From: Pseudobacillus lumedeiriae
GTDB lineage: Bacteria; Bacillota; Bacilli; Bacillales; Domibacillaceae
Direction of reading: 5' to 3'
Assembly: GCF_044891285.1 (NCBI RefSeq)
Contig: NZ_JAUIYO010000001.1
Coordinates: 611,241-675,240 of the forward strand
Length of the DNA stretch: 64,000 nucleotides
A program made the translations under genes and the position numbers. Under the pieces are notes generated by a model, which saw only the letters and a list, made by a program, of their open reading frames with translations, made no database searches and was not told where the DNA came from. This document shows, in pieces, positions 18,170 to 27,223 of the stretch. The stretch's first letter is position 1. Each line of letters opens with the position of its first letter.

Positions 18170-18490
18170 ATGAGCATCAAGTGGAGCACATTTATTCTAG
18201 GAGCAGCAGCCGGAGCGGCCGGAGCTTTACTCGTACAACAAAACTTATCAAAAGCTACATACGTTTCAGCCGAGAAAGCATTAAAAGAAGTAAAAGACGC
18301 ATTTAAAACGGAAGGTGCCATTGATGGTTCCTGGGTAAAAATGAAACCGGAAACATTAAAGAAAACGGGCATGAACAAATTAATCTACAAAGGCGGCGTG
18401 TCCCGCACAATCGGTCAGAAAAGAGAACAGTTCGAATTTATCGCTGATTCTAAAACCGGAGCCATTATGGACGTATATAAGACATACTAA
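18170..18490 (+). CDS. ytzB: PepSY-like small protein YtzB
   Basis: 106-residue protein with an N-terminal hydrophobic segment (about 6-23, TFILGAAAGAAGALLVQQ) that is probably a membrane anchor, and a PepSY-like domain to the end. The ATG at 18170 has GAGGTGAAG in front; the GTG at 18161 is part of that site. It is a single gene closed by a strong hairpin. Function unknown; PepSY domains are often thought to modulate peptidases, and the M42 peptidase ytoP is encoded divergently. Confidence 0.8.
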   Translation: MSIKWSTFILGAAAGAAGALLVQQNLSKATYVSAEKALKEVKDAFKTEGAIDGSWVKMKPETLKKTGMNKLIYKGGVSRTIGQKREQFEFIADSKTGAIMDVYKTY

Positions 18491-18496
18491 TAAACG

Positions 18497-18548
18497 AAGA
18501 GGTTGACTTATAATCACATCATTAGACTAGTTTGAGTCAACCTCTTTT
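18497..18548. terminator. Terminator of ytzB
   Basis: AAGAGGTTGACT and AGTCAACCTCTT form a perfect 12-bp stem with a loop of 26 bases, followed by TTCC. The loop is long for a canonical terminator. Confidence 0.65.
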
Positions 18549-18626
18549 CCCTGTCGTAAATGATAGATAAACTCCTCCCCGCTATACAAGAGCAGTAAAG
18601 GACATAGATATAAACGAACTGCTTTA

Positions 18627-19481
18627 CTATTTTGCTGTGTTTTTTTCTCTTTTCACGAAATCAATCATTTCACCATTCTCATCCCACTTCACTGCCCTGT
18701 ACACTGCGTCATGGTAAAATAAGAACCAGGCTCCCTTCGCCATTCCTTTAGGCAGCCACTTTTGTTTAGCTGCAATCGAGTCCATTGGATAATCATCGTA
18801 TGCGAGCACCCACAAGACATTTTGGTGAGCATGTGTCGGCATAAGATCTGCCATATGAATTAAACATTCATTACCATTTTTCACGGTAATGATTGAATGA
18901 CCGCTGCTATGTCCCCCCGTATGAATCATTTTTACACCTTTGACTGGTTCGCATTCTGACTTATACGTTTTTACTTGATGCTCAATCGCTTCCCAGTTTT
19001 CCTTCCAGTACGTATTTTTTGACCGGATATTCGGATGTCTCATTTCTTCCCACTCTACTTCTGATGTATAAATGACTGCATTCGGAAAAGCAGGTGTAAG
19101 CTTTTCATTTATCTGTTTCGTCAAACCGAGAGCATGATCAAAATGCATATGCGTCATGAGAACCAGATCAATATCTTCCGGCGTCAACCCCATCTGTTGT
19201 AAGCACGCCTCCACTTTTGATTCTTCTTCTACCCCATAATTGCGCCTTTGCTTGTCTGTTAGCCGCCCATTGCCGATTCCTGATTCAATAAGAATATTTT
19301 TCCCCTCAAGCTGAAAAAAAATCGGATCCGTCCGCAGTTCTATTTGATTTTTGTCATTATGAGCATACTTACGCGACCAAAGCGGTTTCGGTACAACACC
19401 GAACATAGCGCCGCCATCCATGTTTGTCACCCCGCCATTTAACCACGTCAACGTCAAACTTCCCACTTTCAGCGTCTCCAT
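18627..19481 (-). CDS. ytnP: Metallo-beta-lactamase fold lactonase YtnP
   Basis: 284-residue MBL-fold hydrolase, close in length to B. subtilis YtnP (about 281), a quorum-quenching-type lactonase. The metal motif is HMHFDHALGL, with further histidines in TGGHSSGHS and the aspartate in HMADLMPTH. No signal peptide is seen, so it is probably cytoplasmic. Single gene with its own GGGGAG site. The natural substrate here is inferred from the family only. Confidence 0.88.
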   Translation of the reverse strand: METLKVGSLTLTWLNGGVTNMDGGAMFGVVPKPLWSRKYAHNDKNQIELRTDPIFFQLEGKNILIESGIGNGRLTDKQRRNYGVEEESKVEACLQQMGLTPEDIDLVLMTHMHFDHALGLTKQINEKLTPAFPNAVIYTSEVEWEEMRHPNIRSKNTYWKENWEAIEHQVKTYKSECEPVKGVKMIHTGGHSSGHSIITVKNGNECLIHMADLMPTHAHQNVLWVLAYDDYPMDSIAAKQKWLPKGMAKGAWFLFYHDAVYRAVKWDENGEMIDFVKREKNTAK

Positions 19482-19645
19482 CTGCCATTCTCCCCTTTAT
19501 CTATATAGATCCAATTATATCATGTATTCAAAAGGCTATTCTATAGACCCATTTTTATCAACAGACCAAATAATTAAATTCACGAATAAAAAAATAATAA
19601 TTTGCTCATGTTAACACTTGTACATCAACAGAAGGAGAGATCATC

Positions 19646-20284
19646 ATGGTCAAATTAAAACGTTTAACAGTCGCTGTTTTGCCAATCGCCCTCCTATTCG
19701 GTTGTAATGCTTTTCCTGGAAATAACACAGTAACCGAACGGGATAATGATATTCGTAATGTACGGTACAACCCAAACGATGGTCTCGTTGATCATCAAAA
19801 TGAATTCAATAATAATGATCGTGTCGATATTCGAAATGGATTGGGTGATAACGACCTTGTCGATCATCGAAATGGCATGCATGATTTTAATGATGATAAC
19901 GTGAATTTACGCAATAACAATAATGTAAATGTACGTAATAATAACGAATCTCGAATGAAAGTAGCTAATGAAGCTGCGGATCGAGTCGTATCGCTAAAAG
20001 GAGTGCGCTCGGCCAACGTAATTGTAACTGATCATAATGCGTATACTGCTGTCGTTTTAAGTGACGGAACAGAAGGCAGTCTTACAAGCAAAATGGAAAA
20101 GAAAATCGCTGATCAAGTAAGAAAAGCAGATCCAAGTGTTAACCATGTGTATGTATCAACAAACCCGGATTTCGTTGAACGAATGACCGGGTATGGAAAC
20201 AAAATTAATGAAGGTCATCCAGTAGAAGGACTATTCACGGAGTTTAACGAAACCGTTCGGAGAGTATTTCCAAATGCCCGTTAA
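19646..20284 (+). CDS. YhcN/YlaJ-type spore lipoprotein
   Basis: 212-residue lipoprotein: basic start, hydrophobic core and lipobox ALLFGC with Cys20 as the lipidated residue. Residues about 30-110 are Asn/Asp-rich imperfect repeats (LVDHQNEFNNNDRVDIRNG, LVDHRNGMHDFNDDNVNLRN). The C-terminal half (AADRVVSLKGVRSANVIVTD...) matches the YhcN/YlaJ domain found in sporulation and germination proteins. AGAAGGAGAG precedes the ATG. It is a lone gene between ytnP and trmB; the low-complexity part looks freely evolving. Confidence 0.8.
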   Translation: MVKLKRLTVAVLPIALLFGCNAFPGNNTVTERDNDIRNVRYNPNDGLVDHQNEFNNNDRVDIRNGLGDNDLVDHRNGMHDFNDDNVNLRNNNNVNVRNNNESRMKVANEAADRVVSLKGVRSANVIVTDHNAYTAVVLSDGTEGSLTSKMEKKIADQVRKADPSVNHVYVSTNPDFVERMTGYGNKINEGHPVEGLFTEFNETVRRVFPNAR

Positions 20285-20325
20285 GCTTTAACAAGTAAAA
20301 GTATCTATCGATTAACTTATTGAGA

Positions 20326-20355
20326 ATGCCCCCAAAATATAACTTTTAGGGGCAT
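20326..20355 (+). terminator. Possible terminator of the lipoprotein gene
   Basis: ATGCCCCCAAAA and TTTTAGGGGCAT pair with one unpaired base around ATATAAC. No clear U tract follows, so termination is uncertain. Confidence 0.4.
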
Positions 20356-20376
20356 CCTTGCATGGTTATTTAAACT

Positions 20377-20428
20377 TGTTCGTTCATTTCCGTTCCGGGC
20401 GCTTCGCCTTCCACTACAATTCAACCCA
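20377..20428 (+). repeat. Dispersed intergenic repeat, copy 5 (short, degenerate)
   Basis: CGTTCATTTCCGTTCCGGGCG, CTTCGCCTTCCACTACAATTCAACC recalls the ends of the element seen at 10, 22177, 37868 and 61507 with the middle missing. It is the weakest copy. Confidence 0.4.
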
Positions 20429-20465
20429 GTGAAAAATAATCGTTTGAACGTTGTTAAAAACTAAA

Positions 20466-20516
20466 GAAAGACTGACCCTGAAAAGTCGTTTTTAACGACC
20501 TTTTGGGTCAGTCTCA
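20466..20516 (-). terminator. Terminator of trmB
   Basis: AGACTGACCC and GGGTCAGTCT form the outer stem and GTCGTT/AACGAC an inner stem. On the minus strand TTTCTTTAG follows. It lies 18 bases past the trmB stop. Confidence 0.75.
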
Positions 20517-20533
20517 TTGATGTATAGCACGTC

Positions 20534-21175
20534 CTATGAGCGATATTTTGCTTCAACCCGGTAAATCCGCTGGCCTTTCGCTGAAAATTTCTCTTCATAT
20601 TCTGTCATAATATTGCCTTCAAAGTCACTGTTATGCAGATCTAAGCTCAAGAATGTCAGCAGCATTCCATAAGCGGAAAAGCTTTTCAAAGAAAATTCAA
20701 ACAGCCCTTGATTGTCTGTTTTGAAATGAATTTCCCCGCCATCTGGCATGATATCCTCATACATCTTTAAAAACGTCTGATATGTCAGGCGGCGTTTTTC
20801 ATGGCGGGTTTTCGGCCACGGATCAGAAAAGTTCAAATATACACGGCTGACGTCTCCTTTAGTGAAATATTGAGACAAGTTTCGCGCATCCACATTCAAC
20901 AACTTCACATTTGGAAGTTCTGCTTCAATGAGCCGGTCCAATGCTGTGATAATTACACTTTCATACAGCTCGATACCGATAAAATTAATATCAGGGTGGG
21001 CTTTCGCCATCTCTGTAACAAATTGGCCTTTGCCTGTACCTACTTCAATATACAAAGGATTGTTATTATTGAATACTTCTTTCCAGTTCCCTTGATAGTC
21101 TTCTGGAGTGGGAACGATATATTGTGGATGGGCCTCTATTTTCTCTCGGGCCCAAGGTTTATGTCTTAGTCGCAT
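20534..21175 (-). CDS. trmB: tRNA (guanine-N7-)-methyltransferase TrmB
   Basis: 213-residue SAM-dependent enzyme that makes m7G46 in the variable loop of tRNAs. The SAM motif is YIEVGTGKGQFV and the catalytic signature NFSDPWPKTRHEKRRL is intact. A GAGGTG site precedes the ATG. Next to ytmP as in B. subtilis (ytmQ). Complete and unremarkable. Confidence 0.96.
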   Translation of the reverse strand: MRLRHKPWAREKIEAHPQYIVPTPEDYQGNWKEVFNNNNPLYIEVGTGKGQFVTEMAKAHPDINFIGIELYESVIITALDRLIEAELPNVKLLNVDARNLSQYFTKGDVSRVYLNFSDPWPKTRHEKRRLTYQTFLKMYEDIMPDGGEIHFKTDNQGLFEFSLKSFSAYGMLLTFLSLDLHNSDFEGNIMTEYEEKFSAKGQRIYRVEAKYRS

Positions 21176-21242
21176 ATCGGCACCTCATTAAAAAATTTTT
21201 CGTTCAAACCATATCATGCTTACTGCAGACATGCAACAGCTA

Positions 21243-22019
21243 TTAAGACAAAATCTGCGGAAGATCGAAAAGGCCTTCTCTCATTTCCCGAAGGCGGCCA
21301 ATTTCCTTATTCCACTGTATTTCTAAAAGCGTTTGCGCCAGTCCATACCACTTCATTCTCAATTCAAGATGCGGTGTATAGGCCAAGCCATACTGAGCAA
21401 GCCAGCTTTCCCGTTTATTTTCTTCAATGTATTTATATAGCATCATTCCTAGATCAACCGCCGGATCAGCAATCATCGCTCCGTCCCAGTCGATTAAATA
21501 TAATTCGTTTTCATCAGACAACAGCCAATTATTATGATTAATGTCTCCGTGGCAAACAACATATTCTCCGTGCCCAATTTCTGAAAGATAACTATGAAGA
21601 AACGAGATAGTTTTTCGAATATCATGATGATTCTTAGCTTCCTCATCAAGCCGCTTTTCGATCTCGATCATCATCATCTCCGGATACACTCGCTTTTTAC
21701 CAAGCCGTTCAAGCATGGACAACAGCGGCTGGGAAGAATGAATTTTACTCATCAATCTGGCCACCCGGCTTTGCTTCATCTCCGCCGGAACAAGTTCCCG
21801 GCCTTTAAGCCAATGCTGGGCCGTGATCACATCTCCATTTTCAAGCCGCCTTGTCCAGATCAGCTTTGGTACAATTCCCTCTGCCGATAGAACCGCCAAA
21901 AAAGGAGAAGAGTTTCTTTTTAAAAATAATTGCTGCCCATCATGTTTAGCTATGTAGGCCTGTCCTGTTACTCCGCCGGCCGGAGTGATTTCCCAATCTT
22001 GTCCAAGTAAGTGTTCCAC
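21243..22019 (-). CDS. ytmP: Aminoglycoside-phosphotransferase-like kinase YtmP
   Basis: 258-residue protein of the APH/choline-kinase fold. The catalytic loop VVCHGDINHNNWLL and the metal motif LIDWDGAMIADPAVDLG are present, so it should be an active small-molecule kinase. The substrate is unknown. It starts with GTG behind AAGGTGAC. It lies upstream of trmB on the same strand, 67 bases apart. The 500-base gap upstream holds only repeats. Confidence 0.85.
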   Translation of the reverse strand: MEHLLGQDWEITPAGGVTGQAYIAKHDGQQLFLKRNSSPFLAVLSAEGIVPKLIWTRRLENGDVITAQHWLKGRELVPAEMKQSRVARLMSKIHSSQPLLSMLERLGKKRVYPEMMMIEIEKRLDEEAKNHHDIRKTISFLHSYLSEIGHGEYVVCHGDINHNNWLLSDENELYLIDWDGAMIADPAVDLGMMLYKYIEENKRESWLAQYGLAYTPHLELRMKWYGLAQTLLEIQWNKEIGRLREMREGLFDLPQILS

Positions 22020-22176
22020 CGTTAGTCACCTTCATCTTTGTTTGGCTCATTTCGTGAATAAGAAAAGCGCAAAGACATCCACCTATCAGTGATAAGCTTA
22101 AGTCAAGCCGATAGTATCCGAAGCTACACGCCAAAGCTAAATCCAAAAGCCTTATATTTCTTATTCATTACGCATT

Positions 22177-22257
22177 GTTAAACTAGCCTGTTGATTTCCA
22201 CTGGGGCACTCGCTTCTCGCTCCAATCAACAATAGTCTTTAACATAGCCATTCATTA
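22177..22257 (+). repeat. Dispersed intergenic repeat, copy 2
   Basis: GTTAAACTAGCCTGTTGATT, TCCACTGGGGCACTCGCTTC, CGCTCCAATCAACAATAGTC, ACATAGCCATTCA. Very close to the copy at 61507 and recognisable at 37868 and 10. It stands just before a MITE-like element. The surrounding 22020-22522 gap has no gene. Confidence 0.65.
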
Positions 22258-22266
22258 AAAAAGACA

Positions 22267-22382
22267 GGGCTGCCTAAATAAAGTGTCAAACCCCACATCA
22301 ACAATCTATTGCATATTCAAAGGATTCGCATCCGCTATATACGATGTATGGAGAGTGAGGTCAATCCCTTATGAGACAGCTC
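22267..22382 (+). mobile_element. MITE-like element, copy A (116 bp)
   Basis: A 116-base stretch that matches, in inverted orientation, 28884-29001. Shared blocks include GTGTCA(A/G)ACCCCACATC, TATTCAAAGGAT, CATCCGCTATATAC and GAGGTCA(A/G)(T/A)CCCTTATG. The ends are imperfect inverted repeats: GGGCTGCCTAAATAAAGTGT at the left, and GAGCTGTCTCATAAGGGATT read inward from the right. It has no reading frame. The structure fits a non-autonomous transposable element, but no partner transposase is in the window. Confidence 0.6.
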
Positions 22383-22522
22383 TATCTTCGCATTATGGCA
22401 GACTGCATCTCCTGAGCCGCCATCTACGTGCTCATCTTAAAAGTTATTTAGTATTTTATCACGAACCACCGCGTTCCGCTAGGTATTTCGTGCATTGCCC
22501 CGAGGAACAGGGGATGTTTCCG

Positions 22523-23500
22523 TTAATGTTCCTGCTCCTCGGTCTCACTTATGAACAGAAAATCGTGATCCTCATCCCATTCCGGACGGCGGACACTCGT
22601 TGTCTGCCCGAAATCCAGCACGCTTTTTGCGGCCTTCAATTGAATCGTCTTTAATGGAGAAGATAAGTTTCTCATGCGGGTAAACCACGTCGGAAATGAT
22701 CGATAATCAATGACTTCCAGTCCAAATGGCGCATCCGGGTAATCGATAAAACCATTACGGGAAACAATCGCTTTTCTAATAGGGTAATCCAGTGTTTGCT
22801 GCTGAAACAAATGTTTCAGCACCGCCTCCATCCGACTGACAGCAAGTACCGGACTCAACAGCCGCCCCTCCTTTTCCCCGCTTCTCTTCATCCAAAAACG
22901 CTCACCCGATCCAATATAGACAGACTGCTCTTCTTCTTCTAGAAATGTTAGACACCACGCCTCTGTCGGTGTCAACAAAATCACATCAAGCTCTACCGGC
23001 GCCTTCTTCAATCGGAGTACAGGCTCATATAACACCAAGTAGTTGTCTGGAAGCCTCTGTAAAAAAAATTTCAGCCGTTCATCGTGAAAATACTTGGCAT
23101 CAATATAGGACTTTTCACGTACAGTGGAACTTGCCCATTTTACTTGAAATGTAAAAAGCTGATCAAGAAATTTGTGCTTTAGTTCTTCTAAATTAGCGAC
23201 CCCATTCAATTCAATGGTTTCAAATATAGACGGTTCCTCTTCTTGAACAGAAGCGGCCTCCTCTTCCTTTTCCTTCCAAAAAAGCAATTTCAGCTTTTTT
23301 ATCACCCCCGGCTCGTCAAGCTCCTCTTCCGGCTCTTCAGCTGAAACAACAGCGGGCTCTTCCCCTAGACGATTTCGTTCCCAATATTGCCGCATGCTCT
23401 CCCATTGCTGCTTTTTCAATCGAACAAAACGAGCAGGATAATGATAAATGTCTGTTTCATACCTAGATATGTAATCCTGCAGCTTAATCAACTGTGCCAT
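22523..23500 (-). CDS. ytlQ: YtlQ-like protein with NERD-like region
   Basis: 325-residue cytoplasmic protein. An acidic low-complexity stretch (about 50-95, rich in Glu) divides a short N-terminal helix-rich part from a C-terminal region that resembles a nuclease-related (NERD) fold (ELDVILLTPTEAWCLTFLEE, AIVSRNGFIDY). The position between ytmP and thpR (ytlP) is as in B. subtilis. The NERD assignment is from memory and not secure. It ends within a repeat-rich gap. Function unknown. Confidence 0.7.
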   Translation of the reverse strand: MAQLIKLQDYISRYETDIYHYPARFVRLKKQQWESMRQYWERNRLGEEPAVVSAEEPEEELDEPGVIKKLKLLFWKEKEEEAASVQEEEPSIFETIELNGVANLEELKHKFLDQLFTFQVKWASSTVREKSYIDAKYFHDERLKFFLQRLPDNYLVLYEPVLRLKKAPVELDVILLTPTEAWCLTFLEEEEQSVYIGSGERFWMKRSGEKEGRLLSPVLAVSRMEAVLKHLFQQQTLDYPIRKAIVSRNGFIDYPDAPFGLEVIDYRSFPTWFTRMRNLSSPLKTIQLKAAKSVLDFGQTTSVRRPEWDEDHDFLFISETEEQEH

Positions 23501-23506
23501 CTCTTT

Positions 23507-24061
23507 TTATTCCTTTCCTTCACATTTATGAAGTTTCATTCTGTTCCTCATTTTATATTTCGGACTCTGATCGAGATAAGTTTCGTAAAGAATGACCGAT
23601 TCCGCTAAAAATTTTTGATTTACACTTATATGCGGCAGTTGAAATGCAGCCTCTCCCTTCCATTTTCTAGCCAGCGTAATATGCGGCCGAAACGGCTTAT
23701 TATCAAGTGTAAACCCTGCTTTTCGGCAGGCATGGCTCACCACCGATTGCAATTCATTCAAGCGTTCCTCCGCTTTTACCCCCATCCAAAAAATACGCGG
23801 CTCATCCTTTTTGCCAAACGTGCCGAAAGAATCGATCACAAGCGGAAACGCTTCAACGTCTTGTACAGATAAAGCAACAAGCTGAAGGGCTGTTTGCAGC
23901 TGTTCTTCTTCTGCTGCCCCTAAAAAAGCTAACGTTAAATGCAAGTCCTCTTCATGAACAAAACGGGCGAATGGCAATTGTTGCTGCTGCACCATTTGAT
24001 GAAGATGTAATTTTAACTCAAGCGGCAAAGGAAGGGCAAAAAAATAATGATTGCTTCTCAT
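23507..24061 (-). CDS. thpR: RNA 2',3'-cyclic phosphodiesterase ThpR (YtlP)
   Basis: 184-residue 2H phosphoesterase with both catalytic motifs, HLTLAFLG and HITLARKW, separated by about 80 residues. It opens 2',3'-cyclic phosphates at RNA ends; the family was once called 2'-5' RNA ligase. The ATG at 24061 has AAAGGAGCC upstream; eight further codons are open but unlikely used. It ends six bases before the start of ytlQ, so the pair is probably an operon. Confidence 0.9.
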   Translation of the reverse strand: MRSNHYFFALPLPLELKLHLHQMVQQQQLPFARFVHEEDLHLTLAFLGAAEEEQLQTALQLVALSVQDVEAFPLVIDSFGTFGKKDEPRIFWMGVKAEERLNELQSVVSHACRKAGFTLDNKPFRPHITLARKWKGEAAFQLPHISVNQKFLAESVILYETYLDQSPKYKMRNRMKLHKCEGKE

Positions 24062-24221
24062 GTCAGCGGCTCCTTTATCGTGCATTTTCCTTCTATTTTA
24101 TCAAACGGCGGAGGTGTTTCACAAATCGAAAAAATAATCATTTCACTTTGTATTGATTGGATTAATCCGAATTAATATGATATTAATAGAAGTAAGAAAA
24201 ACGATGGAAGGATGAACGAGA

Positions 24222-25151
24222 GTGAAAACGGTCAACAACATTGCTGAATTAATCGGAGACACACCCCTCTTAAAATTAAACCGCCTAAATCCTGAACATG
24301 GGGCGGACGTATATTTAAAACTGGAATTTTTTAACCCGAGCAAGAGTGTAAAAGACCGCGCTGCCTTCAATATGATTGTAGAAGCGGAAAAAGAAGGCTT
24401 GCTAAAACCGGGCGCTACCATTATTGAACCTACGAGCGGCAATACCGGTATCGGCCTCGCAATGAATGCGGCTGCTAGAGGCTATAAAGCGATTCTAGTC
24501 ATGCCTGATACAATGACAAAAGAGCGGATTAATTTATTAAAAGCATACGGTGCAGAGGTGGTCTTGACACCAGGTGACGAAAAAATGCCGGGGGCCATCA
24601 AAAAGGCAGAGGAGCTGGCTAAAGAGATTCCTAATAGCTTTATACCGATGCAATTTGACAATCAGGCAAATCCAAATGCGCACCGGAAAACAACAGCTCT
24701 TGAGATTTTAGACGGCGTCAAGCAAATCGGCAAAAATCTCGGTGCTTTCGTCGCCACTGCAGGCACAGGCGGCACCATTACTGGTACAGGCGAAGTGTTA
24801 AAAGAACACGTTCCTGGACTAAAAGTTCACGTCGTAGAGCCTGCTGGTTCTCCTGTCTTATCAGGAGGCAAGCCTGGCAAACACAAGCTCGTCGGCACGA
24901 GTCCCGGATTTATTCCAAATACACTAAATGAAGATGTATACGATTATATTTATAAGATTGAGGATGAAGATGCTTACGAAACTGTCCGACGCCTTGCCCG
25001 CGAAGAAGGCATTCTCGTCGGCCCATCTTCAGGTGCGGCCTGCTATGCAGCGATCCAAACGGCAAAAACGCTAACGAAAGATGATGTCGTCGTCTGCATT
25101 ATCTGCGACACTGGCGAACGTTACTTATCAAGTGATTTGTTTCAATCATAA
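24222..25151 (+). CDS. ytkP: Cysteine synthase family protein (O-acetylserine thiol-lyase type, YtkP)
   Basis: 309-residue PLP enzyme. The Schiff-base lysine is in SKSVKDRAAFNM, the substrate loop is TSGNTG, and the phosphate-binding loop GTGGTITGTG is complete. It should make cysteine from O-acetylserine and sulfide or use related substrates, and it is a paralogue of the housekeeping CysK. It starts with GTG behind GGAAGGA. A single gene, divergent from thpR, and ended by a strong bidirectional terminator. Confidence 0.9.
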   Translation: MKTVNNIAELIGDTPLLKLNRLNPEHGADVYLKLEFFNPSKSVKDRAAFNMIVEAEKEGLLKPGATIIEPTSGNTGIGLAMNAAARGYKAILVMPDTMTKERINLLKAYGAEVVLTPGDEKMPGAIKKAEELAKEIPNSFIPMQFDNQANPNAHRKTTALEILDGVKQIGKNLGAFVATAGTGGTITGTGEVLKEHVPGLKVHVVEPAGSPVLSGGKPGKHKLVGTSPGFIPNTLNEDVYDYIYKIEDEDAYETVRRLAREEGILVGPSSGAACYAAIQTAKTLTKDDVVVCIICDTGERYLSSDLFQS

Positions 25152-25152
25152 G

Positions 25153-25188
25153 AAAAACGCCCTTCCATTTTGAGGAAGGGCGTTTTTC
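25153..25188. terminator. Bidirectional terminator between ytkP and pepV
   Basis: AAAAACGCCCTTCC and GGAAGGGCGTTTTT form a perfect 14-bp stem with a 7-base loop and A/T runs on both sides. Confidence 0.92.
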
Positions 25189-25230
25189 TTATCAGTGGTT
25201 GACCGGTAACATCACACGAAGTTCTGCGGC

Positions 25231-26655
25231 TTATTTTTTCCCGGCAAGTTCCCAAATAGCTTGTGCATAAATCGCTGTTGCTTTCAACAGATCCTCAATA
25301 AACATATATTCATGTTTTTGGTGAGCCACATCCTCCCGTTCCGGGAACAGCGCGCCAAATGCGACACCTGTTTTTAAACTGCGGGCATATGTGCCGCCGC
25401 CAATTGAAAGCAATTCAGCTTTTTCTCCTGTTTGCTCTTCATACACTTTGGACAGCGTTTGGATAAATGGATGATCTTTGTCCACATGATGCGGCGGGCT
25501 ATCAGAAAAGTTGTCGATTTGGAACTTTTCTTCTGCAAGTTTCACTGTCAATGCTGCTTTTTTCTCTTCCAGCGGGAATGTGACTGGATAACGCATATTG
25601 ATTCCTAACCGGCCGCCAGCCTCCTCAGTAAACGACAGCTTGCCTACATTGATCGTCAAGTCTCCGGTGATATCATCATTGTAGGCTACCCCTAACTTTT
25701 GCCCCCGGGATTCTTCGAATAAACATTCACTCGTCCATTGCAAGAAGCGGGCTGCTTTTTCATCGAGCTGTCGCTCCGCTAAAAACTTGGCTAAATAAAG
25801 ACCGGCATTTTTCCCAAGATCCGGCTCCATGCCGTGAGCAGACACACCTTTTAATTCTAAAATAAGCTGTCCATTATCGATGTGAAATTGGCCAGTCAGC
25901 CTATTCTTATCAATGAATGCCTTATAACTCTGGAGAATCTCCGTCTGCCCGCGGTTTACCGTTACGGCCGCTTTCGCATAATCTGGCACCATGTTATACC
26001 TTCTGCCTGATTCAAAAGAATGGACAATGACGTCCGCTGCACAGCGCTTAATCGGTTCATCCAATTTCTGGATGATATCAAAATCAGCGATCCCTTTTTC
26101 AGCATAAATAATGGGAAAATCTGCATCCGGTGCGAAACCGACAGACGGCATTTCCTCCTTTTCAAAATAACGGTCGACACAGCGCCAGTTACTCTCTTCA
26201 TCGGTTCCGATGATCATCCGCACCCGCTTATGTAAAGGAAGGTCCAGCTCTTTAATAATTTTCATCGCATAATAGGCAGCCATCGTTGGTCCTTTATCAT
26301 CAATCGCCCCGCGTCCGAAGATTTTGTCATCTCTGATTTCACCGCCAAATGGCTCCACCGTCCAGCCGTCGCCTTCTGGCACAACATCTACGTGGCACAG
26401 CACACCAATAAGCTCTTCCCCCGAACCAAATTCAAGATGGCCAGCTAAATTGTCTATATTTTTTCCAATAAATCCATCTTTTTCTCCAAGATCCAACATA
26501 AAATCAAGAGCTGCTTTGACCCCTTCGCCAAGTGGGGCTGCTGGTGACGCATGCTCTTCATCAAGCACACTTGGAATAGCTATCAATGACTGTAAATCGT
26601 GCAGCAAACTCTCCTGCCGCTTTTCCACTTCTGATTTCCAGTTTATTTCTTTCAT
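25231..26655 (-). CDS. pepV: Xaa-His dipeptidase PepV
   Basis: 474-residue M20-family zinc dipeptidase, cytoplasmic. Metal ligands are in CHVDVVPEGDGW, GRGAIDDKGPT and IIGTDEESNW, with the last histidine near AHQKHEYM. It splits a wide range of dipeptides. The ATG follows GGGGGAAG. Full length, alone on its strand. Confidence 0.94.
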   Translation of the reverse strand: MKEINWKSEVEKRQESLLHDLQSLIAIPSVLDEEHASPAAPLGEGVKAALDFMLDLGEKDGFIGKNIDNLAGHLEFGSGEELIGVLCHVDVVPEGDGWTVEPFGGEIRDDKIFGRGAIDDKGPTMAAYYAMKIIKELDLPLHKRVRMIIGTDEESNWRCVDRYFEKEEMPSVGFAPDADFPIIYAEKGIADFDIIQKLDEPIKRCAADVIVHSFESGRRYNMVPDYAKAAVTVNRGQTEILQSYKAFIDKNRLTGQFHIDNGQLILELKGVSAHGMEPDLGKNAGLYLAKFLAERQLDEKAARFLQWTSECLFEESRGQKLGVAYNDDITGDLTINVGKLSFTEEAGGRLGINMRYPVTFPLEEKKAALTVKLAEEKFQIDNFSDSPPHHVDKDHPFIQTLSKVYEEQTGEKAELLSIGGGTYARSLKTGVAFGALFPEREDVAHQKHEYMFIEDLLKATAIYAQAIWELAGKK

Positions 26656-26956
26656 TACACTTCCCCCTGTCTGTCTTTTTCTTCATTTTACCCAGTTTGT
26701 AGTAGAAAAAGAATACATAACCCTTTTCTATTTCATAAAAAAAGTAAATAATATGTAAAATTCCGTTAATCTAAGCATTTTTTCTAGATATATAAATATA
26801 AATAGGGTAAAATGTAATTGTCAGACATCTTATACAACTGAGTAAAGGAGTTGTCTGCGTTCCATCAGTTACATATCCAAACGAGAAGCGCAGCCCTTCT
26901 CAACATACCGTCGTCTGTTGTATTGCCTCTGTGAAAAAAGATGAGGGAGTGGTTTT
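26656..26956. other. 301-base gap between pepV and ytzE
   Basis: AT-rich at the pepV side. The ytzE side carries a possible hairpin: ACAACT (26834-26839) and AGTTGT (26849-26854), with CAGACA (26822-26827) and TGTCTG (26852-26857) as competing arms. This may be a leader of ytzE with alternative folds. No gene or known riboswitch was recognised. Confidence 0.35.
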
Positions 26957-27178
26957 TTGAAACCTTCAACAAATCGGATGCTAAATCGGATCAAATCAGT
27001 CTATCTGTTTATTAAGGAAAATGGGACTGTTTCGACTCAGGAAATTGTAGATGAATTTGGTATCACTCCTCGCACCATTCAAAGAGATTTGAATGTGTTA
27101 GCTTACAACGACTTGGTGATCAGCCCAAGCCGCGGCAAGTGGACAACGACACAAAAAAAAGTTCGAATGACTTCATAG
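26957..27178 (+). CDS. ytzE: Small DeoR-type HTH protein YtzE
   Basis: 73-residue DNA-binding protein made of little more than a DeoR-type winged helix (GTVSTQEIVDEFGITPRTIQ, RDLNVLAYNDLVISPSRGKW). It has no effector domain. It starts with TTG behind GAGGGAG. It ends at a strong terminator. Probably a small regulator, target unknown. It lies opposite ytzG. Confidence 0.85.
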   Translation: MKPSTNRMLNRIKSVYLFIKENGTVSTQEIVDEFGITPRTIQRDLNVLAYNDLVISPSRGKWTTTQKKVRMTS

Positions 27179-27183
27179 ACGAA

Positions 27184-27213
27184 GCCCCCGCTTCATTGGC
27201 AGGGGCCTTTTTG
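27184..27213 (+). terminator. Terminator of ytzE
   Basis: GCCCCCGC and GCAGGGGC pair with one mismatch around TTCATTG, followed by CTTTTTGTTTTG. Confidence 0.85.
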
Positions 27214-27223
27214 TTTTGTTCGC

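Noticed and set aside
21946..22146. Minus-strand frame of 66 codons upstream of ytmP
   Set aside because: It starts with TTG without a ribosome site and overlaps the real GTG start of ytmP in another frame.
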